From positions 1,364,001 through 1,428,000 of the forward strand of contig NZ_AP022620.1 in assembly GCF_010731855.1 (NCBI RefSeq): a DNA stretch of 64,000 nucleotides, given 5' to 3'. Shown piece by piece: positions 42,005 to 49,890 of this stretch. The stretch comes from Mycolicibacterium anyangense (GTDB taxonomy: Bacteria; Actinomycetota; Actinomycetes; Mycobacteriales; Mycobacteriaceae). The notes beneath the pieces are model-generated. The model saw only the letters and a list, made by a program, of their open reading frames with translations, had not been told where the DNA came from and did no database searches. Numbering within the stretch: position 1 is the first letter of the stretch; each line of letters begins with the position of its first letter. The translations under genes and the position numbers were made by a program.

Positions 42005-42107
42005 TCGGACGTCCGGTGTTTAGCCGGTGGCCGGTTCGGGAACAAACCCGCTTTCAACCACGTTGTCGCGTCGGTTGAACTAGAGAACGTAACGGGAAGG
42101 CACGGAT

Positions 42108-42398
42108 ATGACGGTTGACTACGACGCCCCCCGCCGCACGCAGGCTGAGCCTGAGGACGAATCGCTGGAGGAGCTCGCGGGCCGGCGTAACGACGCGGCG
42201 ACCGCGGTCATCGACGTGGATGAAGCCGATGCGGTCGACTCCTTCGAACTGCCCGGCGCCGACCTCTCCGACGAGGAACTCACGGTCCGGGTCATCCCGA
42301 AGCAGGCCGACGAATTCACCTGCACCAGCTGCTTTCTGGTGCACCACCGCAGCCGGCTGGCCGACGCCGCACAGCTGATCTGCACCGACTGCGCCTAA
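42108..42398 (+). CDS. DUF4193 zinc-ribbon-like protein
   Basis: 96 residues. The acidic N-terminus (TVDYDAPRRTQAEPEDESLEELAGRRND) and the C-terminal zinc ribbon (FTCTSCFLVHHRSRLADAA, LICTDCA, two CxxC pairs) are exactly the DUF4193 pattern, a small actinobacterial protein close to RNA polymerase-related genes in many genomes. It probably binds one zinc. Function is unknown; family is sure. A terminator-type hairpin follows 46 bp after the stop. Confidence 0.93.
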   Translation: MTVDYDAPRRTQAEPEDESLEELAGRRNDAATAVIDVDEADAVDSFELPGADLSDEELTVRVIPKQADEFTCTSCFLVHHRSRLADAAQLICTDCA

Positions 42399-42443
42399 CT
42401 GGTGGGCCCACTGGGCCACAACGAGCAGGCGCTCAGCATGATC

Positions 42444-42492
42444 AAAGGGCGCGCCCCGCACCGACACATGGCCGGTGCGGGGCGCGCCCTTT
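42444..42492. terminator. perfect 20-bp bidirectional hairpin
   Basis: The left arm AAAGGGCGCGCCCCGCACCG (42444-42463) is the exact reverse complement of the right arm (42473-42492), with a 9-nt loop. The A and T runs at the outside ends provide U-tracts on either strand, so it can terminate both the rightward DUF4193 gene and the leftward ripD-like gene. Confidence 0.85.
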
Positions 42493-42511
42493 CGCGCGCC
42501 CGCCAGTCGGG

Positions 42512-43003
42512 TCAGGCGATGATGCGAACCAGATACGGCGCCAGATCCGCGGTACGGACCGGCGACACGGCCACCGCGGTATCGGTCACTTCGAGCATCT
42601 GACCGTTGCCCAGGAACATCGCCACGCTCTGTGTGCCGTCCGGGCCGTAGAAGATCAGATCGCCCGGAAGCGCCTGATCTGCGGTCACGTGCTGGCCGAC
42701 CTTGTACATGTCGCCGGAGGACCGGGGCAGCTTCGCTCCGACGCCGGCGTAGACGTACTGGATCAGGCCCGAGGAATCGAAGCCCACAGTCGTCGCACCC
42801 GTCCCCTTGCCGAGGGTGGGTCCGGTGATGTCGCCGCCGGCCCAGGAGTAGGGCACACCGCGCTGCGCGAGGCCGCGGTCGATGACGATCTTGACGTACT
42901 GGTCGCGGCTCACCGGGGCGGCTCCGGCACTCGCCGACACCAAACCGGGGATCGCCAGCACTACCGCCAGGCTGATCGCGATGGCATAGAGGCGCTTCAT
43001 CAT
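42512..43003 (-). CDS. ripD: RipD-like secreted NlpC/P60-fold protein lacking catalytic residues
   Basis: 163 residues with a signal peptide (LYAIAISLAVVLAIPGLVSASA). The NlpC/P60 core is intact in order (QRGVPYSWAGGDITGPTLG, VGFDSSGLIQYVYAGVGAKLPRSSGDMY, GDLIFYGPDGTQSVAMFLGNGQML). The catalytic cysteine of the GFDCSGL motif is Ser77 and the histidine of HVA.YLGN is Ser126. M. tuberculosis RipD is the known member with this type of substitution; it binds peptidoglycan but does not cut it. The start is the first ATG of an ATG-ATG pair with GGAGAGAAAAG upstream. Gene symbol assigned by resemblance. Confidence 0.88.
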   Translation of the reverse strand: MMKRLYAIAISLAVVLAIPGLVSASAGAAPVSRDQYVKIVIDRGLAQRGVPYSWAGGDITGPTLGKGTGATTVGFDSSGLIQYVYAGVGAKLPRSSGDMYKVGQHVTADQALPGDLIFYGPDGTQSVAMFLGNGQMLEVTDTAVAVSPVRTADLAPYLVRIIA

Positions 43004-43409
43004 CTTTTCTCTCCATCTCCTCCGGGCCCGGTGGCCGTGTGCTCCGGCCCCGCGCCCACTTCTCGTCCCCCGTGACGGAAACCCGGAGCAAAGCCCGCGG
43101 TATTCACAAAAGTCACTTCTGTAACTTCTACAGCAAACAGATCTGCGGGGGCCAGCCGGATTTTTCGCTGACCAGGCGTTTTGCCCAAACCGTGATGCAA
43201 CGGTGTCCCAAGCGCGCTCCAACGGTGGCCGAACGGTTGCGACCCCACCCGGCGCGTCGGCTGTGCCGGCGACCCGTGGCATGGTGGGACCCCGGCCGCG
43301 GCCACGCTCGAGCACTCGCCAGCAACGGCTGGGGCTCGCCTGCGGTACCGGCCACGACCGGGCCCGGGAAAACCCGGCGCCGGCCTCTGGCGGATCCGCG
43401 GACCGCGCC
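43004..43409. other. 406-bp region upstream of ripD-like gene
   Basis: No gene was recognised. About 115 bp upstream of the ripD-like start it contains CTGTA-ACTTC-TACAG (43119-43133) and a direct ACTTCT repeat in the same place, a candidate operator. Mycobacterial wall-hydrolase genes are often controlled by MtrA at GTCACA/GTAACG-type repeats; resemblance here is loose. No riboswitch consensus could be recognised. Confidence 0.4.
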
Positions 43410-43988
43410 CTAATCGGGCGGCGTCATCCTGGCCGGCAGAATGCGCGACGCCAATGCTGCGGCCGCCATGAGCACAGCCGGGATCACCCAATAGCAGACG
43501 AAGGACAGCGGTGTCTTGGTGTCCAGGATCGTCGCATCGCCCTGCACGATCGGGGGGACCGCCGAGGAGATCGTCATCCCGGCGAAGGCCGCGACCCAGA
43601 TCCAGGTCAGCGTCGTGGTGATCCGGCGGAACGGTTCACTGGCGAGCACCTCGTCGGGCCTGTCCGCCGCCGCGAACTCGCGGACGAACGGTCTGCCGAT
43701 GAGCACGCCGCCCAGTGCCACCACGAAGATGCCGAGGTTGCTCAACGGCTGGATCCAGCGCTCCATGAAGGCCTGACTGAGCGTGACCGTGAGGAGCGTC
43801 AGAACCGTGAACGTCGCCACCGCTCCGATCTCGAAGGTGATGCCGGGGGCCTTGCGAATCCGGCCCAGGACCAATCCCGCGACGGCCACGGCAAGAGCCA
43901 CCAGGACGGCGGTGTCGAACGGGACATTGCCGACCAGCACCCAGTACACGATCCACGGCGCGAACCCGACCAGAATCCCCACGACCAT
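43410..43988 (-). CDS. multi-pass membrane protein
   Basis: 192 residues from ATG (VVGILVGFAPWIVYWVLVGNVPFDTAVLVALAVAVAGLVLG). About six hydrophobic segments: GAVATFTVLTLLTVTL, LGIFVVALGGVLIGRPFV, TLTWIWVAAFAGMTISS, FVCYWVIPAVLMAAAALA. It resembles intracellular septation A/YciB-like or unnamed actinobacterial membrane proteins, but no family is certain. Frames upstream into the neighbouring gene are not supported. It is divergent from the formate/nitrite-type channel gene, 40 bp apart, which suggests a shared control region. Confidence 0.7.
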   Translation of the reverse strand: MVVGILVGFAPWIVYWVLVGNVPFDTAVLVALAVAVAGLVLGRIRKAPGITFEIGAVATFTVLTLLTVTLSQAFMERWIQPLSNLGIFVVALGGVLIGRPFVREFAAADRPDEVLASEPFRRITTTLTWIWVAAFAGMTISSAVPPIVQGDATILDTKTPLSFVCYWVIPAVLMAAAALASRILPARMTPPD

Positions 43989-44028
43989 CGAGTGTATGGC
44001 GCCGGGGACCGGCGGGTATGTGCTCGGC

Positions 44029-44862
44029 GTGACCGAAACCAGCCAGCGTGAGCTCGGCGACTCCGACAGCCCCATCGAGGACGAACTCGAGGAGGCCTTC
44101 ACCCGGATGGTCGACGAGGGCAGCCAACGCCTGCACCGCAGCTGGCGCGAAGTCCTGGTGACCGGATTCTTCGGCGGCACCGAGGTGGCGATGGGTGTGC
44201 TGGCCTACCTCTCGGTGTTGGCCCAGACAGACAACCCACTGCTGGCGGGGCTGGCGTTCTCGATCGGTTTCCTCGCGCTCTTGCTCGGACGCAGCGAGCT
44301 GTTCACCGAGGGCTTCCTGGTGCCGGTCACCACGGTCGCGGCCAAGCGGGCCGGCTTCGGCCAGCTGCTCAAGCTGTGGGGCGGAACCCTGGCGGCCAAC
44401 CTGGTCGGTGGCTGGGTGATCATGGCGCTGATCATCACCGCGCTACCAAAGCTGGCCGATCAAACCATCGAATCGGCCAGCCACTACGCGACGGCACCGT
44501 TGTCGCTGCAGACCGGCGCGCTGGCGGTGCTCGGCGGCATGGTGATCACGTTGATGACGCGGATGCAGCACGGCACCGACTCGGTACCCGGCAAGATCGC
44601 CGCCGCGGTGGCCGGGGCATTTCTGCTGGCCGGTCTGCAGCTGTTCCACTCGATCCTGGACTCGCTGTTGATCTTCGGCGCGCTGATCACCGGCGACGCC
44701 CCGTTCGGCTACCTCGACTGGTTGGGCTGGTTCGGGTACACGGTGATCGGCAACGTGGTGGGCGGGCTGGTGCTGGTGACGCTGCTGAGGCTGTTGCGCA
44801 GCAAGGAGCGGATCAAGGACGAGCGCCGCGAGATGGAAAGCGCTACCACCCGGCCTGACTGA
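44029..44862 (+). CDS. formate/nitrite transporter (FNT) family channel
   Basis: 277 residues from GTG (TETSQRELGDSDSPIEDELEEAF); GTG at 44020 is an alternative. The first ~60 residues are acidic and cytoplasmic, then about six helices: VLVTGFFGGTEVAMGVLAYLSVL, LLAGLAFSIGFLALLLGRSELFTEGFLVPV (the FNT loop region), LKLWGGTLAANLVGGWVIMALI, GALAVLGGMVITLMTRMQHG, and FGYTVIGNVVGGLVLVTLLR. The GRSELFTE and GNVVGG motifs match FNT channels that carry formate, nitrite or hydrosulfide. The direction or substrate cannot be set. Its end overlaps the PucR gene end by 20 bp. Confidence 0.88.
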   Translation: MTETSQRELGDSDSPIEDELEEAFTRMVDEGSQRLHRSWREVLVTGFFGGTEVAMGVLAYLSVLAQTDNPLLAGLAFSIGFLALLLGRSELFTEGFLVPVTTVAAKRAGFGQLLKLWGGTLAANLVGGWVIMALIITALPKLADQTIESASHYATAPLSLQTGALAVLGGMVITLMTRMQHGTDSVPGKIAAAVAGAFLLAGLQLFHSILDSLLIFGALITGDAPFGYLDWLGWFGYTVIGNVVGGLVLVTLLRLLRSKERIKDERREMESATTRPD

Positions 44863-46432
44863 GGATCAGCATCGCCACATGAAGCGACGTCCGCGATTCG
44901 GCGTCGTCGAGATCGAGGCCGATGATGCGCTCCAGTGCGTCCAGCCGGGAGTACAGCGTGGGGCGCGACATGTGCACGGTGCGGGCCAATTCGGCCTTGT
45001 TGCCGCCGGCCTGCAGAAAGCTGCGCAACAGCTCGAAAGCGTCGTCGCCGTGGACCGCACGGTGCGCCAGCAGGCCGGCCAGCTCGGTCTCGGCAAAAGC
45101 CTGCACCCGCGGATCGGACCGGATCAGCGAGATCAGACCGCGCAGCCGGACATCGGCGGACCGGTGAAACGGCTTGTCATGCAACGGCATCGACATCGCA
45201 ACCTCCGCCACGTGGCCGGCTTCGGCGAGCCCGCCGACGGCGTCGATCAGACGACTGGACTCCGGTCCGACCCCGATGACGCAGTCACTGACACCGTCCA
45301 GGCGCAAGACCGCACGCCGGATCTCCGAACACACCTGGGTCAGTGCGGAATCCGATGAACGTCCGCCTGCCCGTTGCGGTGCCAGCACGAGGTCGATCTG
45401 ACCGTCGTCTCGGGTGGCGGCGAGTCCGGTGTGACCGCCCGCGCGCACCGCGTGCATGATCGCGTCCAGGGTGCGCACCCGGCGTTGCTGGACCACCACC
45501 TGATCGGCTGCCGCCGTCTCCCGCAACCGAGCCGCCAGCGGCACGTAGGTCAGTGCAGGCCGCAAGCCGAGTGCATGCGCCCGCGCCGTGGCCTCGGCCT
45601 CGTCGACGATGCGCCCCCGGCGCAGATCGTCCACCAGCCCGCTCTGCGCCCGCAGCTCTAGCGACGTGCGGTTCTGTTCGACCATGCGGTGCAGGGCCAG
45701 CGCCTGTGCCGCCCGCTCCAGTGTCGTCACCGTACGGGCGTCGGCCTTCACGATCGCGGGGGCGATCAGCCTGCCCCACACCTCGCGGTACGGCCCGACC
45801 GGCCGCGCGGTCCAGGTGTCCTCGGACGCCAGCCGCGACCGGCGTTCCCAGCCTGCGAGCAGCTCCGTGGTCGGCACCTCCCAGGCGGCGAACGAGAGCA
45901 CCTGACGGTTGAGATCTTCCAGAACCACCGGCGTCTGGAGCATCTCGGCCGTCGACTCCACGATCTGGTCGATGGAGGCTCGGCGCATGCTCAGCGCGGT
46001 GAACGCCTCGTGGACCCGCTGGGCGTAGGCGACCTCGGCGTACTGGTCGGCGACGATGCGGCGGTGCACCTCCTCGGTGACGTCGATGAAGCGCACCGGC
46101 CGGTGCAGCACGGCCACCGGCAGACCTGCGTCGATACCCGATGTGCGCACCGACGGCGGAACCTCCCCGATGTGCAGCCCCAACTCGACCACCACACCGA
46201 CGGCGCCCGCCGCGGCCAACCCGGGCAGGTAGCCGTCGCGGGTGGCCGGGTCGGCCAGCGCCGGTCCGGTGGTGAGCACCAGTTCGCCGCCGGTCAGCAA
46301 GCCGGACAGATCAGCCAGATCGCTGACGTGCACCCAGCGGACAGGTTTGTCGAGGTCGCCCGCGCAGACCAGCTCGGGCTCACCGGCCCGTAACGCCGGC
46401 AGGTCCAGGATCTCGCGGACGGTAGGCTCCAT
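44843..46432 (-). CDS. PucR family transcriptional regulator
   Basis: 529 residues. N-terminal PucR domain (VREILDLPALRAGEPELVCAGDLDKPVRWVHVSDLADLSGLLTGGELVLTTG), a central GGDEF-like CdaR region, and a C-terminal HTH_30 domain: LLRSFLQAGGNKAELARTVHMSRPTLYSRLDALERIIGLDLDDAESRTSLHVAM. This is the CdaR/PucR architecture; members activate catabolic genes for purines, allantoin or amines. It is divergent from mmsA and the aminotransferase, 110 bp apart, so it very likely controls them. Confidence 0.93.
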   Translation of the reverse strand: MEPTVREILDLPALRAGEPELVCAGDLDKPVRWVHVSDLADLSGLLTGGELVLTTGPALADPATRDGYLPGLAAAGAVGVVVELGLHIGEVPPSVRTSGIDAGLPVAVLHRPVRFIDVTEEVHRRIVADQYAEVAYAQRVHEAFTALSMRRASIDQIVESTAEMLQTPVVLEDLNRQVLSFAAWEVPTTELLAGWERRSRLASEDTWTARPVGPYREVWGRLIAPAIVKADARTVTTLERAAQALALHRMVEQNRTSLELRAQSGLVDDLRRGRIVDEAEATARAHALGLRPALTYVPLAARLRETAAADQVVVQQRRVRTLDAIMHAVRAGGHTGLAATRDDGQIDLVLAPQRAGGRSSDSALTQVCSEIRRAVLRLDGVSDCVIGVGPESSRLIDAVGGLAEAGHVAEVAMSMPLHDKPFHRSADVRLRGLISLIRSDPRVQAFAETELAGLLAHRAVHGDDAFELLRSFLQAGGNKAELARTVHMSRPTLYSRLDALERIIGLDLDDAESRTSLHVAMLILSQAGW

Positions 46433-46542
46433 TGACAGAGTGTAAAAGAATCAGCCAGATATCTGACATTTCGTCGGAGGTGGCCGATCCCGACAGCACC
46501 CAGAATCGAGGTCAGGACATCTTCTGAACGAACAGGACTCCC
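46433..46542. promoter_or_regulatory. divergent control region between pucR and mmsA
   Basis: TTGACA at 46433-46438 with AGATAT about 18 bp downstream (46457-46462) forms a plausible promoter for mmsA. The perfect 10-bp dyad CAGATATCTG (46456-46465) overlaps it and may be the PucR site. Confidence 0.45.
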
Positions 46543-48060
46543 GTGACTCTCACCGCGCCCAATACCCGCGTCCGTACCATCGCCCACTGGTCCGACGGCA
46601 AGCTGTTCGCCGGTAACAGCGACCGCACCGCGCCCGTCACGAACCCCGCCACCGGTCAGGTCACCGGCCAGGTCGCCCTGGCCGACGTCGCCGACGCCCG
46701 CGCTGTCATCGAAGCGGCCCGCGCCGCCTTCCCGGCCTGGCGCGACACCTCGATCGCCAAGCGCACCTCGATCCTGTTCAACTTCCGCGAGCTGCTCAAC
46801 GCCCGCAAGCAGGAGCTGGCCGAACTCATCACCGCCGAGCACGGCAAGGTGCTCTCCGATGCGCTCGGTGAGGTCAGCCGTGGCCAGGAGGTCGTCGAAT
46901 TCGCTTGCGGCATAGCGCATCTGCTCAAGGGTGGGATGACCGAGAACGCCTCGACCAACGTCGACGTGGCCTCGATCCGTCAGCCGCTGGGACCGGTGGC
47001 CGTCATCTCGCCGTTCAACTTCCCCGCGATGGTGCCGATGTGGTTCTTCCCCATCGCGATCGCCGCCGGCAACACCGTGGTGCTCAAGCCCTCCGAAAAG
47101 GACCCGTCAGCCTCGCTGTGGATCGCCAACCTGTGGGCCGAGGCGGGCCTGCCCGCCGGCGTGTTCAACGTGCTGCAGGGCGACAAGGTCGCCGTCGATG
47201 AGCTGCTGACCAACCCCGCGATCAAGGCGGTGTCCTTCGTCGGTTCCACCCCGATCGCCCAGTACGTCTACTCGACCGGCACCATGCACGGCAAGCGGGT
47301 CCAGGCCCTCGGCGGTGCCAAGAACCACGCGCTGATCCTGCCCGACGCCGACCTGGACCTGGCCGCCGACGCCATGGTCAACGCCGGTTTCGGCTCGGCG
47401 GGTGAGCGCTGCATGGCCATCTCGGCGGCCGTCGCTGTCGGCCCGATCGCCGACGAACTCGTCGCCAAGATCGTCGAACGCACCAAGACCCTCAAGACCG
47501 GCGACGGCACCCGCGACTCCGACATGGGACCGCTGGTCACCAAGGCGCACCGTGATCGGGTGGCCTCCTACATCGACGCCGGCGAAGCCGACGGCGCCAC
47601 CATCGTGGTCGACGGCCGCCAAGTCTCGGCGGACGGCGGCGAGGACGGTTTCTGGCTGGGCCCGACCCTGATCGACCATGTCACCCCCGAGATGAGCGTC
47701 TACACCGACGAGATCTTCGGCCCGGTGCTCTCGGTGGTCCGGGTGGACACCTACGACGAGGCCCTCGAACTGATCAATGCCAACCCCTACGGCAACGGCA
47801 CCGCGATCTTCACCAACGACGGTGGCGCGGCCCGCCGGTTCCAGAACGAGGTCGAGGTCGGCATGGTCGGCATCAACGTCCCGATCCCGGTGCCGACGGC
47901 CTACTACAGTTTCGGTGGGTGGAAGTCGTCGCTGTTCGGCGACACCCACGCGCACGGAACCGAGGGTGTGCACTTCTTCACCCGTGGCAAGGTGGTCACC
48001 AGCCGGTGGCTCGACCCCAGCCACGGCGGCATCAATCTCGGCTTCCCCCAGAACAACTGA
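46543..48060 (+). CDS. mmsA: CoA-acylating methylmalonate/malonate semialdehyde dehydrogenase
   Basis: 505 residues from GTG, an ALDH-superfamily enzyme with the MmsA signatures: FNFPAMVPMWFFPIAIAAGNTVVLKPSEKDP, VSFVGSTPIAQYVY, catalytic cysteine in FGSAGERCMAIS (C290), and PVPTAYYSFGGWKSSLFGD. It oxidises methylmalonate or malonate semialdehyde to propionyl-CoA or acetyl-CoA with NAD and CoA. With the following aminotransferase it would complete beta-alanine, valine or GABA-type amine breakdown. It is the first gene of the PucR-controlled rightward unit. Confidence 0.95.
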   Translation: MTLTAPNTRVRTIAHWSDGKLFAGNSDRTAPVTNPATGQVTGQVALADVADARAVIEAARAAFPAWRDTSIAKRTSILFNFRELLNARKQELAELITAEHGKVLSDALGEVSRGQEVVEFACGIAHLLKGGMTENASTNVDVASIRQPLGPVAVISPFNFPAMVPMWFFPIAIAAGNTVVLKPSEKDPSASLWIANLWAEAGLPAGVFNVLQGDKVAVDELLTNPAIKAVSFVGSTPIAQYVYSTGTMHGKRVQALGGAKNHALILPDADLDLAADAMVNAGFGSAGERCMAISAAVAVGPIADELVAKIVERTKTLKTGDGTRDSDMGPLVTKAHRDRVASYIDAGEADGATIVVDGRQVSADGGEDGFWLGPTLIDHVTPEMSVYTDEIFGPVLSVVRVDTYDEALELINANPYGNGTAIFTNDGGAARRFQNEVEVGMVGINVPIPVPTAYYSFGGWKSSLFGDTHAHGTEGVHFFTRGKVVTSRWLDPSHGGINLGFPQNN

Positions 48061-48084
48061 GCCCGAAAGAGGCAACGCACAGCT

Positions 48085-49470
48085 ATGACTGCAACGACTT
48101 CGCACCTGCTGCCCAACGGCCTGGACACCGAGAGCGCCCGCGCCGAGGCGTCGCGCGCCTACGAGCTGGATCGCCGACACGTCTTCCACTCCTGGTCGGC
48201 GCAGGCACAGATCAAGCCGATGACGATCGTCGCCTCGGAGGGTTCCTACGTCTGGGACGGTGACGGCAACAAGCTGCTGGACTTCTCCGGCCAGCTGGTG
48301 TTCACCAATATCGGCCACCAGCACCCGAAGGTCGTCGCCGCGATCGCCGAGCAGGCCGCCAAGCTGTGCACGATCGCCCCTCAGCACGCCAACGCCGCCC
48401 GGTCCGAAGCCGCCCGGCTGATCGCCGAGCGCACCCCGGGTGACCTGAACCGGGTGTTCTTCACCAACGGCGGCGCCGACGCCGTCGAGCACGCGGTGCG
48501 GATGGCCCGGCTGCACACCGGCCGGCGCAAGGTGCTCTCCCGGTACCGCTCGTACCACGGTGGCACCGACACCGCGATCAACCTCACCGGTGACCCACGG
48601 CGCTACCCGAACGACTACGCCAGCGCCGGTGTCATCCACTTCAACGGCCCGTTCCTGTACCGCTCGTCGTTCTACGCCGAGAACGAGCAGCAGGAATCCG
48701 AGCGCGCGCTGGAGTACCTGGAGCGGCTGATCGCTCACGAGGGTGCGTCCTCGATCGCCGCGATCATCCTCGAGTCGGTGCCCGGCACCGCGGGCATCAT
48801 GGTGCCCCCGCCCGGGTACATGGCCGGGGTGCGGGAGATCTGCAACCGCCACGGCATCGTCATGATCGCCGACGAGGTGATGGCCGGCTTCGGACGGACC
48901 GGAAAGTGGTTCGCCATCGATCATTTCGATGTCGTGCCCGACCTCATGACGTTCGCCAAGGGCGTCACCTCCGGCTATGTCCCGCTCGGTGGCGTAGCCA
49001 TCAACGATGCGATCTACAACACCTTCGCCGATCGCGCCTACCCCGGCGGCCTGACCTACTCCGGTCATCCGCTGGCCTGTGCGGCCGCCGTCGCGACCCT
49101 CAACGCGATGGAGGACGAAGGCATGGTGGCCAACGCCGCCAGGATCGGTGAGTCGGTGCTCGGCCCGGGCCTGCACGACCTGGCCGCCCGGCACCCCTCC
49201 GTGGGCGAGGTCCGCGGCCTCGGGGTGTTCTGGGCGATCGAACTGGTGGCCAACCAGGCCACCCGCGAGCCGCTGGCCCCCTACGGCGGATCCAGCGACG
49301 CGATGAACGCCGTGATCGCCGCGTGCAAGGCCGATGGGCTGCTGCCGTTCGCCAACTTCAACCGGATCCACGCCGTTCCGTCGTGCAACGTCACCGACGC
49401 CGAGGTGGCCGAGGGGCTGGCGATCCTGGACAAGGCGCTCGACGTTGCCGACACCTACGTGACCGGCTGA
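48085..49470 (+). CDS. class III aminotransferase (omega-amino acid:pyruvate/beta-alanine type)
   Basis: 461 residues. PLP-dependent fold-type I landmarks: WDGDGNKLLDFSGQLVFTNIGHQHPKVVAAI, VFFTNGGADAVEHAVRMAR, IIADEV-type MIADEVMAGFGRTGKWF, and the PLP lysine in DLMTFAKGVTSG (K292). Members of this subgroup move the amino group of omega-amino acids or beta-alanine to pyruvate. It starts 25 bp after mmsA, and the product malonate semialdehyde is the substrate of MmsA. Beta-alanine is the best guess for the natural donor, by inference. Confidence 0.9.
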   Translation: MTATTSHLLPNGLDTESARAEASRAYELDRRHVFHSWSAQAQIKPMTIVASEGSYVWDGDGNKLLDFSGQLVFTNIGHQHPKVVAAIAEQAAKLCTIAPQHANAARSEAARLIAERTPGDLNRVFFTNGGADAVEHAVRMARLHTGRRKVLSRYRSYHGGTDTAINLTGDPRRYPNDYASAGVIHFNGPFLYRSSFYAENEQQESERALEYLERLIAHEGASSIAAIILESVPGTAGIMVPPPGYMAGVREICNRHGIVMIADEVMAGFGRTGKWFAIDHFDVVPDLMTFAKGVTSGYVPLGGVAINDAIYNTFADRAYPGGLTYSGHPLACAAAVATLNAMEDEGMVANAARIGESVLGPGLHDLAARHPSVGEVRGLGVFWAIELVANQATREPLAPYGGSSDAMNAVIAACKADGLLPFANFNRIHAVPSCNVTDAEVAEGLAILDKALDVADTYVTG

Positions 49471-49485
49471 GCCGTACCGCAGCCC

Positions 49486-49830
49486 CTAGTACGGGGACGT
49501 GTGCTGGGTCAGGATGAACATCGCCAAGGCCAGGCACAGCAGGATGTTGACCGCCACCAGGATGGCCCCGAAGACGACCAGGCCGTGAACGCAGCGTCGG
49601 CCCGCCCGACCGCGTTTGGACCGGCGCTGTTCGTCGAGCATCTTGGTGGCGGCCAGCGCGAAACTGACGTCGATGAGTTCGTCGTCGGTGGCTGACCCGC
49701 CCTGAGCGATCTGCTGGAGCCGCTCCGGCGCGATGCCGACACCGACACCGGCAAAGTCGCGGCTCATCCGTTTGAGCTGACGCGGGCTCGATCGATAGGT
49801 CGGCAGCCGCGGATCGGACCAGTCGGTCAT
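49486..49830 (-). CDS. DUF-type protein with one C-terminal membrane helix
   Basis: 114 residues. A soluble N-terminal part (RQLKRMSRDFAGVGVGIAPERLQQIAQGGSATDDELIDVSFALAATKMLDEQRRSKRGRAGRR) is followed by one membrane segment (VFGAILVAVNILLCLALAMFIL). The basic stretch before the helix places the N-terminus inside. No family was recognised. It converges with the aminotransferase gene, 15 bp away, and is downstream of the adenylation-type gene on the same strand. Confidence 0.7.
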   Translation of the reverse strand: MTDWSDPRLPTYRSSPRQLKRMSRDFAGVGVGIAPERLQQIAQGGSATDDELIDVSFALAATKMLDEQRRSKRGRAGRRCVHGLVVFGAILVAVNILLCLALAMFILTQHTSPY

Positions 49831-49890
49831 AGCTTTCTGACTGTAGTGCGGGGCCCACAGCGGCGCGCGGGAAATGCCGCCGTGGGTCGC

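Noticed and set aside
43004..43409. ydaO-type (c-di-AMP) riboswitch upstream of the ripD-like gene
   Set aside because: Some actinobacterial wall-hydrolase genes have one, but the conserved core sequences could not be found here by eye. A covariance-model search would decide.
47107..49371. 754-codon leftward open frame opposite mmsA and the aminotransferase
   Set aside because: It is antisense to two well-recognised genes; its Gly/Val/Asp/His-rich translation has no family motif. It exists because of high GC at third codon positions.
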